A stretch of 64,000 bases of DNA from Entoloma clypeatum (taxonomy: Eukaryota > Basidiomycota > Agaricomycetes > Agaricales > Entolomataceae). The position numbers were made by a program, and so were the translations under genes. Shown one piece after another: positions 44,401-54,858 of the stretch (its first letter is position 1; each line of letters begins with the position of its first letter). Location of the stretch: contig OY751493.1 of the NCBI GenBank assembly GCA_963565915.1, positions 4,836,001 to 4,900,000 on the forward strand. The letters run 5' to 3'. The notes below the pieces were generated by a model, which saw only the letters and a list, made by a program, of their open reading frames with translations, did no database searches and was not told the origin of the DNA.

Positions 44401-46600
44401 AAACAATGATGCACATGGTCCTGGCGGTTCACGTTACCCGTCTAAACCAGGAAACCATGATGACAATCATAACCTCCCTGATACAAATAGCGACCAAACT
44501 GGTCAGCTTCCCGAAAGTTCCAGTCAGACTTCTGATGGAACAAACAGACAGGACACCGCTGAGAATCAGCAGTGGGTTCCCCGGACTCGCAATCCAGGGA
44601 AACGTGTGCGCACGGATGCGCCAAACGATGATCATACCTTACCAGGAGATTATCGCCCACAGACTGATCGTCCTCGTCGTACTCGGGTTATACCCCAGCG
44701 TCCTGGAAATGTTTACGGGAATGACCCGGCTGAGGCCTTGCGTCAAAATCAGCGTGATTGGAGCAGAACCGTTCAGGAGGATTCACGGCGATACGCCTAT
44801 AATCCCCGATCGGAGACCAGACCCCAGCAAACTGGCGCTGTTCCATCAACTAGCTCCGCTGATCCTCAGATGTATCAGAACAATTCCAATCCGAATTCGG
44901 ATATAGATATGGAGGAATTACTCTATATTAGGGAAGGGGGAGGACAGTCACAAATGCTTGCGCACTTGCTATCTAAAGCAATCCCTGCATATGACGAAAT
45001 TCCGCAAGATCCAAAGTCTTGGCAAATGAAGGACATAAATAAGCTACCTGAAAAGGAAAAGCTTGAATGGAAAGCAGCATGTCGTGAGGAACTAGAAGCC
45101 CTCCGAAAGCGCAATGTCTTTAAGTTGGTTGACCTGCCCAAAGGTCGTAAAACCATTAGAAATCGATGGGTATTCGACGTCAAAACTGACGGACGAAAGA
45201 AGGCACGACTCGTTGCCAAGGGTTTCTCACAGATCGAGGGTATCGATTTTGATGAGATCTTCTCACCTGTGATACGTTTCGAGACTATCCAAATCCTCTT
45301 CGCCGTAGCTGTGCTTGAAGGATGGGTGATTGAAGGAGTAGATGTCAAATCAGCTTTTCTCTATGGAGAGCTCGATGAGGAAATCTATATGAATCAACCC
45401 GAAGGCTTTGTTGTCAAAGGCCAAGAACAGAAGGTCATCCATTTATTAAAAGCACTCTATGGCCTAAAACAGGCGGCAAGAGCGTGGTGGATCGCGCTCA
45501 ATGCATCAATGGAGAAGCTAGGTTTTACTCGCTGTAGAAATGACTCAGGCGTCTTTGTTTACCACAACAAACAATCAGGTGATTTAATAATCGCTTTGAT
45601 CTATGTTGATGACGGCCTGTTCATGGGATCAAACCCAGATCTTGTTCGCAAGATAAAATCTAACTTTAAAAATAAATGGGAAAGTCGTGATCTTGGTATT
45701 GCTAAAGAATTCTTGCGTATGAGAATACGACAAGATTCGGAAAAGCAGATCGTAACAATCGATCAGTCAGAATACCTGAAGAAGATCATTAAGCGCTTTG
45801 GCTTAGAAAATGCAAAGGCTGCTGACACTCCACTCCCAAAGGGTTATTACCCTGCACCAAATGAGGGGGAGGTGGATCCCACACTTAAAACAAGGTACCA
45901 AATGATCATTGGATCGTTGTTGTACTTGTCCATTGGAACGAGACCGGACATTGCTTTTGCAGTTGCAAAAATGTCACAAATGTCTGCAAACCCTTCCAAA
46001 GAGCATGAGAAATACGCTCTACGGATTATCAGATATCTTGTCGGTACTCAAGACTATTCTATAATCTATGATGGTCGATCCAAAGCTTCTTTTGAAGCAT
46101 GGACAGATTCAGACTGGGCATCAGACCCATCTGATAGAAAGTCCCAATCGGGATATTTCCTTAAGCTTGCAGGAGGACTTGTTCTTTGGAAAAGTCGCAA
46201 GCAAAAAACAGTGGCACATTCGTCCACTGAGGCGGAAATGGTTGCTGCCAGTGAATGTTCGCGGGAGTGCGAATGGGTTACTCATCTCTTCAGAGAGCTT
46301 GGACTACAGGACATTACCAAAATGCCGTTCCATGTAGACAACCAAGGCGCGATTTTCAATGCGCAAAACCCAGTTACTGAAGGCAGAACCAAACATATAG
46401 CAATCCATCACTTTGCTATACGCGATAGAGTTCAAGATGGATTGATCGAACCAAGGTTCGTTCCGGGAACAGAAAATCCGGCTGATATGTTTACCAAGCC
46501 ACTTGGTCGCCAGGAATTTGAGAAATTCCGTGCTCTACTCCGGATGGAGTTTAAAGAGCCTTATACTCCACTTACGAAACCTACCCGGGATTCTAAGTGA
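41417..46600 (+). CDS. Copia I Gag-Pol polyprotein, intact
   Basis: Single open frame of about 1727 residues from the preferred start MSSNSKLDLAFSVPKLTTTN at 41417 (the frame is open from 41384). The gag region has the copia-type TTNFSIYQEKMSAYLKA start. It shows no CCHC knuckle, but a Lys/Gly-rich tract (KGKGRGTSAGKTKGKG) may bind RNA. Protease: WILDSGAS near residue 518. Integrase: HHCC finger (WHKRFGHPSH...CKGCALGK), then Asp in HSDLKQF, Asp in FDGGGEF and Glu in QQNGRAERF. Reverse transcriptase: FSPVIRFETIQILFAVAV to YVDD near residue 1396. RNase H: AWTDSDWASD to DMFTKPL. All catalytic residues are present and no frameshift is seen, so it could be active. Confidence 0.95.
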   Translation: MSSNSKLDLAFSVPKLTTTNFSIYQEKMSAYLKAAKVWRIVTGDKKIPVDPKETDFQDKLNTWHEQDDQAQGLIQMSISDSLVHHIKGAKTSKEMWDLIAVKLSTVGPSTVFADFQQLLRTSLSPANPLSGIDKMQTLFQRLEHNHIDIPKFVRIMMILNGLPQGYDGLVHSILFDAVHYVAPSGDQSAVLKIEKVIEQVRSEYFRKNPHAPQSQGSAHANKISAVKRACPNPPKYQPRTGPSQGSSEGPAANQQHSHQHSKPWKGKGRGTSAGKTKGKGPWKGKEKAHFASSAMDSAPDGQLPIQTLPSTVIYGNGSIFTPHLSSSTDWRIRNNQSLAIGNIPGPGPFTDLDRARTLANSIGVPPTAQNLTRLIEVPALQRNEAATSRPLSAPPTMDPRNHRIPVFKETPSRISWADEMETEDIAPTIRGYYDEGYVNDYMEYEVSRGDGNNDDMGYVSHSKARTMQLTNTSQKPLWRRVNGRRSNVFLSPAVHALIAQINSHYANCAECKKQNQSNWILDSGASLHFTYDINDFIEYTPLKDRQSVQIAQKGHTIQILGQGTVLINHTIKRNGREQNKITRLSPVYYIPDLDIRLLSVGEILKQGNEISGRFGSITLKTNSGLPLFMCYPHKANESIYWLNAMIIKEERIHLVSLSVSQSVDYDTWHKRFGHPSHEVLRHASKHVKGFNGVDKPSTERPCKGCALGKMPSKSFPPSQTRAKAPLELIHSDLKQFKKATYSKYNYYISFVDDYTSHAWISLLRLKSDAHSALRDFNAMVKNQFNTTIKTWRFDGGGEFVPFQADMREMGIQGEVTVPHQPQQNGRAERFNRTLMDKALAMLHDACLPEIWIQFAVEHALHLYNRTPLKRHGWLTPYESLKKEKPDVSNLHVFGCGAYVFLPKEVRTTTAKSELMIFIGFKTGTKGYRFMRMSNNVVFIGVTAMFDEQLFPKCSTLNKIPSITQYHDPTSDDMGNDDVNRHDGPSDLPTDDFHSENNDAHGPGGSRYPSKPGNHDDNHNLPDTNSDQTGQLPESSSQTSDGTNRQDTAENQQWVPRTRNPGKRVRTDAPNDDHTLPGDYRPQTDRPRRTRVIPQRPGNVYGNDPAEALRQNQRDWSRTVQEDSRRYAYNPRSETRPQQTGAVPSTSSADPQMYQNNSNPNSDIDMEELLYIREGGGQSQMLAHLLSKAIPAYDEIPQDPKSWQMKDINKLPEKEKLEWKAACREELEALRKRNVFKLVDLPKGRKTIRNRWVFDVKTDGRKKARLVAKGFSQIEGIDFDEIFSPVIRFETIQILFAVAVLEGWVIEGVDVKSAFLYGELDEEIYMNQPEGFVVKGQEQKVIHLLKALYGLKQAARAWWIALNASMEKLGFTRCRNDSGVFVYHNKQSGDLIIALIYVDDGLFMGSNPDLVRKIKSNFKNKWESRDLGIAKEFLRMRIRQDSEKQIVTIDQSEYLKKIIKRFGLENAKAADTPLPKGYYPAPNEGEVDPTLKTRYQMIIGSLLYLSIGTRPDIAFAVAKMSQMSANPSKEHEKYALRIIRYLVGTQDYSIIYDGRSKASFEAWTDSDWASDPSDRKSQSGYFLKLAGGLVLWKSRKQKTVAHSSTEAEMVAASECSRECEWVTHLFRELGLQDITKMPFHVDNQGAIFNAQNPVTEGRTKHIAIHHFAIRDRVQDGLIEPRFVPGTENPADMFTKPLGRQEFEKFRALLRMEFKEPYTPLTKPTRDSK

Positions 46601-46607
46601 GGGGGAG

Positions 46608-46948
46608 TGTTGAACATATCGCCAGATATGTCGCACCATGTGCTTGTCACAGAAAGTGACTATAAGTCACTATTACCATATATGTGAGTTTATGGTATAA
46701 CCACGGACGCATGACTTGTTTATGTATTGTTTGTACAATGGTCCGTGCGCATATTGGATTAGTATAAATACCCATGTATTTAGTACGGTGAATCCTAACT
46801 CTTGAACACCCAGTTCTCTGAGACGTTGTAGCTAGTTCGCTTCTTGATTCCACTAACGTCTCTTAACCAGGTTAGTCTAGCTTCCATATGCCTCAGTACC
46901 AATACGTCTTGAGCGCCCTTTGGGCTGCCTACGTCGGATACATCATTA
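46608..46948 (+). repeat. 3' LTR of copia I
   Basis: Nearly identical to the 5' LTR and followed by the CCTTA target duplication (46949-46953). The leader-ORF start is duplicated here but runs into flanking DNA. Confidence 0.93.
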
Positions 46949-46953
46949 CCTTA

Positions 46954-49500
46954 CCTATAGTAGTTACTGACCCACTTCTGGTTTACTATAAGTAGTATGA
47001 ATTCTGTCGTAGTTCCTCAGTTCGAATATTATACGTCACTATACGTTGCCATACGTCTCACCAATTGACTCCTTTGCCTTTCGTCCTCATCCTCATTCTC
47101 ACGTCTCCACCTCCGCACATCGGCTCCGCACATCCGCTCCTCTCACCCTCTGACATCTGCCAATCCGAAATCTAGGACCACGTCAAAGAATGGGGCGCAA
47201 CACATAAGTTGAAGCCAGGTCCTTTCTGCAAGACATTGGACTTGTCACATCCGCTCTTCCACTACTCCGCTCCGACTCATCCGATGTCGTCCGATGTTTT
47301 CCGATGTTGAGAAAAACGCTACGTGACAACCAGTCCATCTCTCACTGCCAGTTGAGACCAAACCGGTCTCAACCGGTCTCAACTGGTTCTTGTAGCAGTA
47401 AAGGTATGGATTCAGTATGTAAGGCTATGAAAGGGTAGTGCAAACGAGCTAGAACAATGTTAGAAACGGCAGACAATGACAACGTCCTCCAAATGGAAGG
47501 CAACGACAGTGAGGATTCTCCAACAGAAACTGTGGATGGCGAGGTAGGGTCCTCCTCTCAGAAATAGCCGGCGGCGAGCTTGGGTCCCCCAACCAAAATG
47601 AAAAATGACGGGTCCTCCAACAGAAATGGCAAATGGCGAGGTAGGTTCCCCCTCTCTGAGAAATGGCAGGCAGCGAGGGGGTTCCCCAGCAGAAACGGCA
47701 GAGGGCTCCCCCCTCGCAAGCAAGGGTGGAGTTCCTCAACCGAAAAGGAAGGGCAACCGGAGGTGTGGTCTGAAAAGGGTTCTGTTAGTTGACTGTGCAG
47801 GAGAGGGGGGTACTAGACATACCAGGTGGCAGCATACAAACAAAAGGAAGGGAGGGAGCAGCCGCCATCATGTGAGCAGTCACTGTGAAGGGAATCGTGA
47901 GTCAGCAATCCAGGAAGTGGATTGTGTACTTACCTGGTGGCAGTGCTCATGTTGAGGTGTTGGAACGGTCTTGGGGGAAAATGAAAGAGAGATGGGCAGA
48001 GGGTTTGATGACCCAGAAACCCCGCGTGGAAGTTGCTGAGGCACGCATCAACAATGCATCAAAGGTCACACTCGCTGTTGTGCATGCTCTCGAGGACCTA
48101 CCTGAGTGCAGGCTGGCATGGAGATGGCCAGAAACCATAGATAGACAGTAGATTTCATGTATTTCTTACTATTTCCCCCAGAAAAATATATATTTCTCGA
48201 GACATTATCCATAAGCATGTAACACAACTGTGAATTCAGCCTGAATGCACAGATCTTGTGTATCAATATGCCTTCAAACCATGTATTTCTCAGTTTCCCC
48301 TGTCCACAACTCTTCAAACACTTTACTGACTGTTGAATACTGTGTATATGGTGTCTATAGACATAGCTGAGACCTTGTAATTGAATATCACACCTGTGTA
48401 GGCTCCTCATAATCAATGAAATAAGACAAAAAAATTACAGATAATTTTTATTTTAGATTTGGAATCAGTGAATTGAGAGGATAACAAAGCACCCAGTGTT
48501 CTTCAATTTTTGTGCTTTGGTTATAGAGATATTGTGACTTTACTGGTTTATTTCAATGCTACTGGATCTCATGCTTAAGAATCTATGAGCTACCTATAAT
48601 TTATGTCAGATCAATTCTTATATTACTCTAAATTGTATAAATCATAAACCGCCAGTGAGAATCAAGGGGCGCTGAGGAACACGTCGTCCCCCGACTTTTG
48701 GCGAGGTGGGTGGGTTATTTGCCCTTATTTGTTTTGGGTACTTTTCATGTGTGAAATCCTTTGCCCACACTGTTGCTCTCTCACTTCACCCCACGGCAAC
48801 CAACCCAGCCTCACCGCTGACTGCAACGGCAGCAGCAGCCTTCAGTAAGTCCCCACCCCTCCTCATTGTTCCTCACTCACCACCAGTCTAGGTGCTGCCA
48901 CCGCTGAGTGCCCACAACCTGGCCCCGGCCCTTTTTTGCAGTGAAGACAACTCCCCCTCCACTGCCCTTTTTTGTGGGGAAGGCGATGCCTCCCTGTTGC
49001 CCTTTTTTGTGGAGAAGATCACGGTCCCCCACTGCCCTTTTTTTCACCGGCAACGACACCTTCTCCATGGCCCTTCTTTCGCAAGGAAGACGATATGCCA
49101 CTCCACTGGCCTTTTTCACAACAACAATGATGCCCCCCACTGACCTTTTTCATGAGGAAGACAATGTCCCCCCACTTCCCTTTTTTGTGAACACTGCCCT
49201 TTTTTCACAGCGACAACACCTTCCCTGCTGCCATTTTTCGTGAGGAAGACGACAGCCCACGGCCCCTTTTTTTGATGGGGACGACACATCCCCCATTGCC
49301 CTTTTTTTTGATGGCAACGACGGGCCTTCACCCCCTTTTTTTCGACGACGATGCCTTCTCCACCACCTTTTTTCATGAGAGGAAGATGGCCTCCCCCACC
49401 ACCCTTTTTTTGATGGGGACGACACCTTCCCCGCCACCCTTTCCCATCTTTTTGTTATCGAAGACCTCTCCTCCCCTCGTTTTTACTACCCCAGACATAT
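46954..49500. other. Interior of the hAT-like element: VNTRs, no clear gene
   Basis: Two degenerate tandem repeats dominate. At about 47500-47740 the units run around CAGAAATGGCRAGGCGAGG. At about 48930-49460, units of roughly 50 bp carry CTGCCCTTTTTTGTGRGGAAGACGAC. An 88-codon plus-strand frame at 47885-48151 encodes SAHVEVLERSWGKMKERWAE and KVTLAVVHALEDLPECRLAW and may be a transposase or host remnant; I cannot assign it. Confidence 0.5.
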
Positions 49501-49726
49501 TTATTACAGCCTATGTAGTCACATGTATTAGATATCCAAAAGACCAGTTCAGACCAGTTTAAACCGGTCTTTCACTGGTCTCAAAAAAAAAGAAATTTTG
49601 GTGAACTGAGGACCGGATGCACCCCAAAACGGAAGAGACCGAGACCGCGGTCTGGTCTTTTTTGGTCCACTTTTCGGTTTGATCTGGTCTGGTTTTGGTC
49701 CACAAAGGCTGAACCTTGAAACACTA

Positions 49727-50151
49727 CTTATCAAAGATCTCCTTCTCAAAGAGATGAGCAAACCGATCAACATATGAGGGTCATTTGGTTGTGGGAGGTG
49801 GTGTGGGAGTGACAGCTTTCAAAATAGGGTCTCCAGGCTTCCATTTCTGATCCGACTTCTTGGATGCATCTTTGTTGCACACCTCAACCATGCAAACCTA
49901 GTGTTTGCGACCATCAAGGTTAACCCTTCTAGTTCTTCGTCAAGCACCTGCTGTAGGATGCAACGGATCTCTGATTTGATGTACTGCTGGATGAGCGTAA
50001 AATTGATACTGTTTCAAGGTCTTACCTTCTCCTATCGGGCTTCTGGCATGGTGAATGGGTTACTGGTGAAGTCTTCAAAGAAGCGCAATGTCTTGACTCG
50101 TCTGGTAGTTGCTCTCTTCGCTCTGGGCAAACCTAATGAGATTTAGCAACT
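49727..50151 (-). pseudogene. Gypsy I internal region with gag deleted
   Basis: The minus strand encodes KSDQKWKPGDPIL and PPPTTK.PSYVDRFAHLFEKE, matching gypsy III pol upstream of the reverse transcriptase. At about 49923 the sequence jumps to the leader/ORF0 region (CTAGTTCTTCGTCAAGCACC), so most of ORF0, gag and the protease region are missing. Confidence 0.82.
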
Positions 50152-50505
50152 TGTTATGCTTAACAAACTGTTCCAAGGTTTGGGCAGAGTATGCAGAGAG
50201 TGGAAAGGTGAAGAGCAACGTGATTGCTAAATCTAAGGAATCTAGCTATAGTAACAGGGGTTTATATAGGTACTGACTATAGGTGATAGTGGATAAGTCA
50301 GTACTACGGAAGGCAGTGCACATGAGTAAGGTGACTGTGGAATGCTATGTATAATGAGTAAGCTAACTGTGGAAGGCGAGTCAGTGCAGGAGCAAACTGA
50401 GAGAAAGGAGATGCTGTGTCATAGTGAATAAGTAAGAGGGCGCCGAGATGGGCCGATGAGTAAAAAGAATGATGAGGTCGTCAATATAGTGTATAGTCCA
50501 TAACA
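50152..50505 (-). repeat. 5' LTR of gypsy I (minus strand)
   Basis: Reads TGTTATGCTTAACAAAC...CATAACA on the plus strand, homologous to the LTRs of gypsy II and III but clearly diverged. It is the oldest of the three copies by this measure. No 3' LTR remains. Confidence 0.85.
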
Positions 50506-51440
50506 CTGACCGGAGGCAGCACACCATTGCAAGAGAGAGGTGGGTATTGGACGTGAGTTGAGGCAGGCTCAATAGCATACATCACAACCCAAGTCTGTCT
50601 CGATCTCTCATTGTCCTCTGTGAAAGTCTTATGCTAGATTACTTATATGTGCAGGCCCACTTTGCATTGAGTTCAGCAGCGCTCTTTTCCCACTCTGACC
50701 TGGTGACAGATGCTGAATAATTCTACAACAGTGTTTTAGAGATCCTGTACAATCCAGATGAGCATCAGAAAGTCATGGAACTGTTTCTGTGGTGGAATAG
50801 GTTGGCATTGCATAGTTATTATACCTCTCGATTTAGTGCTGAGAATGATAACCAGGCAGGTGTTTCCAAGCATGGCTTCAGCTTGTCTGCTGAGCAGCAC
50901 AAACTCTTTTAAAAATAATTGAAAACTGTATAAAAGAATATCTTTGCCTATAAAAGTACAGTTTTTGAATGAATATATCATCAAAAACTGGAACCAGTTC
51001 ATATTTTTCAGACCCAAAACTAGAAGAACTGGGGCTGAACCAGTCCAACAAATTTGAAGAGACTGGAGACTGGTTGAGCTCAAAATCAGTGAGACCTGAA
51101 CTGCCAGTTCAGGTCTCTTCCAGTCCAGTCCAGTCCAGTTCAGGTTCATTTTCCAGTTCACTGAACCCTCAAACACTATTCATGAAGAGCCGTTACCGCT
51201 GCCTGCCTTTCCCCCGCTATTTCCACTGTCATAGACAACATTTTTGCCCTTGTACTTCCATGTGTGAACCATTGTCTCCTGCCATTTTAAGAAGGAGGCT
51301 CCTTGTCATGATAGCTTTTTGGCTTGCCTGGGCTGTACTGGTAGGCAATAGCATGGGTACAGGTATCCATAGGTACAGATACGGGTTGGGTTTTCACAAC
51401 CCACAACCCATGAGGTACCCATCACATGTCACACTGTGAA
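50506..51440. other. Unassigned spacer with one TAGTGTTT-family terminus
   Basis: No gene supported. The right part (about 51000-51178) is rich in CCAGTTC and AGTCC motifs and ends ...GAACCCTCAAACACTA, matching the terminus of the large hAT-like element. No matching left end or target duplication was found. Confidence 0.45.
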
Positions 51441-51596
51441 GTGTCATGTCAACCAACCCTCTCCCTCCCTCAACTCGTTATCAATGGTCACATCTGGTGC
51501 CCAACGGCCACCTGTCATTCTCAGTGGACTTGACTCGACACCAATGGCCTCCTTTCACCCTTAACAGTGTCGTCTCATGCCCTGCAGCTGCCTCTC
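51441..51596. repeat. Minisatellite remnant, left of gypsy II
   Basis: Diverged TGCCCAACGGCCACC-type units related to blocks 1 and 2. It continues at 63571-63655 across the gypsy II insertion. Confidence 0.6.
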
Positions 51597-51998
51597 TGTT
51601 ACGGACTCTACGGTATGAGGACCACGTCATATCTTTTACTTATCGGCCCGACTCGGCGCCCTCTTATGAACTTACTATGTCTAATGTCTACTTTCACAAC
51701 CTTCGATTCCCAGTCTGACTCATTACATTACTTCGTCATCCCCTTTAGTATACTTCGCTTCCGCGCTGACTCGCTTTCCGCAGTCAGCTTACTCACTGTA
51801 CATAGCCTTCCGCAGTCGCCTTACTCATGCGCACTGCCTTCCGCAGTACTGACTCATCCGCTACCGCCTATAGTCAGTACCTATATAAACCTCTTGTACT
51901 ATAGTAGATTTCTTAGATTTAGCAATCACATTGCTCTTCGCCTTTCCACTTTCCTGCATACTCTGCCCGAACCTTGGAATGGTTTGTTAAGCATAACA
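51597..51998 (+). repeat. 5' LTR of gypsy II
   Basis: TGTTACGGAC...GCATAACA. TATATAAA at 51882-51889 lies 33 nt before AGATTTAGCAA (51915-51925), the predicted RNA 5' end. Confidence 0.92.
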
Positions 51999-52000
51999 AG

Positions 52001-52011
52001 TTGCTAAATCT
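52001..52011 (+). other. Self-priming primer-binding site of gypsy II
   Basis: TTGCTAAATCT, two bases after the LTR. It is perfectly complementary to AGATTTAGCAA (51915-51925) in the LTR, as in Tf1/sushi elements that prime from their own mRNA 5' end. Confidence 0.75.
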
Positions 52012-52058
52012 CGTTAGGTTCACCCAGAGCGAAAAGAGCAACTACCAGACGAGTCAAG

Positions 52059-52404
52059 ATGTTGCGCTTCTTTGAAGACTTCACCAGTAACCCATTCGCC
52101 ACACCAGAAAGCCCGACAGGAGGAGCTAAGTCCTCGGGACAGTATCGATTTTATGCTTATTCAGCAGTACATTGAATTGGAGATCTGTCGCATCCTACAG
52201 CAGGTGCTTGACGAAGAACTAGACAACGACGAGCATCGCCCCCACGGCGAGATAGCAGAGAGCATCCATCTTGCTCAGCAACACCAGATCGTGTGTTACA
52301 ACACCCGACAGAACAAACTCGAAAGCTTTCGCGTTCAAGAAGGACCTCAGACAGGTCGGATCACAGAGATCAGAGAGTTTATCGGTGTCCAGGGGGACGA
52401 TTAA
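52059..52404 (+). pseudogene. ORF0 of gypsy II, frameshifted and truncated
   Basis: Begins MLRFFEDFTSNPFATPES. One extra A near 52108 shifts the frame relative to gypsy III. Reading on in the gypsy III frame gives LDEELDNDEHRPHGEIAESI and FRVQEGPQTGRITEIREFIG, then jumps to the gag end through the gag deletion. Confidence 0.7.
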
Positions 52405-54453
52405 ACGACGCTAAGTCGCGACCCTTATCTATTAAACGGACTTGCTTGCCTTGTATGACTGCAGACAATAGAACCTATGTCATCCCTGCCAAGCGAGCCG
52501 CTGTGTCGACTAAGATTGTGAAGGGAGATAAACCTCCGAAAAGACGAGAAATCAGGCTGTTAGCTCAGCTCAGGACACGATGAGGGCCAAAGGTTATCCG
52601 ACCTGAGGTTGACAGCGGATGTGAACGCACATGCATCCATCCCAGAATAGTATGCGAACAGAACCTCCCCACGCAAGGAATACCGCCCATAGCAATTCTA
52701 AATGCGGATGGATCACCAAATCGACAACAGAAGGCGAGCCAACTTGCTGAAGTCAAACTGGATTTGGGAGCACATCAGGAAACCATGGAAGCAATGGTAC
52801 TGGACATTGGGAGAACAGACATGCTCCTGGGACATGACTGGTTGGTACACCACAACCCCACAATCAATTGGACAACCGGCGCGGTAACATTTAACCGGTG
52901 CCCAACAACATGTCAAACCAAACACTTGGATTTCAGGATTAACCTTAATGGTCGCAAACACCGGGTTCACATGGTTGAGGTGTGCAACAAAGATGCACCC
53001 AAAAAGTCGGATCAGAAATGGAAGCCTGGAGACCCTATTTTGGAAGCTGTCACTCCCACACCACCTCCCACAACCAAACGACCCTCATATGTTGAACGAT
53101 TTGCTCATCTCTTTGAAAAAGAGAACTTTGATAAGATCCCAAAGGAGAGGGAATGGGACCATGGTATTGAACTTACACCGGACGCACCAAAGGAACTAGG
53201 GGGAAATACATATCCTATGATGCAAAAGGAACAAGAGGAATTGGACGCATTCATCGACGAGAGTCTAGCAACAGGAAAGATCCGCCCATCCAAATCCCCT
53301 TATGCCTCCCCTTGCTTCTTCATCAACAAGAAGGATGGCTCCAAACGATTGGTACAAGATTACTGCATGATCAATAAATTCACGGTCAAAGACAAGTTCC
53401 CACTCCCACGAATATCCGATCTCTTGGACGTACTGAAAGATGCGGTCTACTTCAATAAAATGGACATCATGTGGGGCTATAACAACGTCCGGATTAAGGA
53501 GGGCGATGAATGGAAAGCTGCCTTTCTCACCAGTCAAGGATTGTTCGAACCATTGGTCATGTTTTTCGGTCTTTGCAACTCCCCGGGAACGTTCTCTCGA
53601 ATGATGGCTAGTTTATTCCGGGACCAGATCCGCCGACGTATCTGCGTGATCTACATGGATGACATTGTGGTTATTGGGAAAACCAAGGAAGAACTCGCGC
53701 GAAACACCAAAGAAATCCTACAGATCCTATCGGACAATGATTTGTTCCTAAAGGAGAAGAAGTGTTTATGGGAAGCAACGAAATGTTCTATATTGGGATA
53801 TGTGGTTGGTGAGGGACGTGTTGAGATGGAAACTGAGAAGGTGGATACAATTCGAAACTGGCGAGCACCCACATCAAAAAAGGAAGTTCAGAAGTTCCTT
53901 GGATTTGCTAACTTCTATCGACGTTTTATTGAAGGGTACTCAAACATCGCGAAACCTCTCACTGCGCTCACAGGCGGTACCACATTTACTTGGGGACCAA
54001 CAGAGCAGCAAGCTTTTGAAGGTCTCATATGGGCAATTACATCGGCACCAGTCTTGGCATTACCAAAACCAGAGGGACAGTTCAGGGTTGAAACCGATGC
54101 ATCGGGCTATGCAATTGGAGCAGTACTCTCTCAGAAGCAAGACGACAAATGGCACCCCATCGCGTTCTTGTCGCGGACCATGTCCGCGGCTGAACAGAAT
54201 TACGAGATATATATGACAAGGAACTCCTGGCAGTTGTGGAAGCATTAAAAGATTGGAGACACTATCTGCTCGAAGCCAGGGAACGTTTCGAAATCTTGAC
54301 TGATCACAAGAACCTGGAATATTTTCGTCGTCCTCAGGACCTGAATCAACGACAGCGACGCTGGAAAATGAAGTTACAAGACTATGACTTCGAATTACGG
54401 CATGTGCCTGGCAAGACCAATGTGAAAGCAGACATCCTGTCACGCTTACCCTG
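52405..54453 (+). pseudogene. Gypsy II pol, first part (protease, RT, RNase H)
   Basis: Homologous throughout to gypsy III pol. It has a stop at about 52580 (TGA where gypsy III has CGA). A long open stretch, 52764-54248, contains RPSYVERFAHLFEKENFDKI, the RT motif YMDDIVV and TDASGYAIGAVLSQK of RNase H. A 2-base insertion near 54207 shifts the frame; the sequence continues KDWRHYLLEARERFEILTDH up to the gypsy III insertion. Confidence 0.88.
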
Positions 54454-54821
54454 TGTTATGCGTAACAAACCGTTCCAAGGTTCGGGCAGAGTATGCAGGA
54501 AGATGGAAAGGCGAAGAGCAATGTGATTGCTAAATCTAAGGAATCTAGCTATAGTACAAAGGGTTTATATAGGTACTGACTATAGGCGATAGCATATGAG
54601 TCAGTGCTGCGCAAGGCAGTGTATCTGAGTAAGATAACTGCGGAAGGCAGTGCGTCTGAGTAAGACGACTGCGGAATGAGTCAGACAGCTGCGGAAAGCG
54701 AGTCAGCGCGGGAGCGAAGTATACTAAAGGAAATAAAGTATAATACGATATGTGTAAGCGGGGGCCGATGAGTAAAAGTGAAAAAGTAAGCATATATGTC
54801 CGTAGTCGTTAGTCCGTAACA
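54454..54821 (-). repeat. 3' LTR of gypsy III
   Basis: Reads TGTTATGCGTAACAAACC...GTCCGTAACA on the plus strand. The sequence beyond (GTTCCCCTCTTC) gives the purine tract GAAGAGGGGAAC on the coding strand. Confidence 0.93.
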
Positions 54822-54858
54822 TGTTCCCCTCTTCAAGGTCTGTGTCCTCACAGACTAC

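Larger units (their letters stand above)
40211..46948 (+). mobile_element. Ty1/copia retrotransposon, intact (copia I, 6738 bp)
   Basis: Two 341-bp LTRs (40211-40551, 46608-46948) flanked by the 5-bp target duplication CCTTA. I see about three differences between the LTRs, so the insertion is recent. A copia-type primer-binding site follows the 5' LTR and a purine tract (GAGGGGGAG) precedes the 3' LTR. It carries an unusual leader ORF and an intact gag-pol. The LTR ends in TA rather than CA; the target duplication supports this boundary. Confidence 0.95.
39876..49726. mobile_element. Large hAT-like element interrupted by copia I (9851 bp)
   Basis: Ends TAGTGTTTGAAGGTTCGG (left) and its imperfect inverted copy TAGTGTTTCAAGGTTCAG (right). 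It is flanked by an 8-bp CTTATCAA target duplication (39868-39875, 49727-49734) that rejoins a gypsy pol gene. Both subterminal regions are rich in GGTC, CCGGT and GACCAG motifs. Without the copia insertion the element is about 3.1 kb. I recognise no transposase in it, so it is probably non-autonomous. Confidence 0.8.

Noticed and set aside
50736..51176. A 146-codon minus-strand ORF
   Set aside because: It covers the repetitive CCAGTTC-rich transposon terminus and has no recognisable domain.
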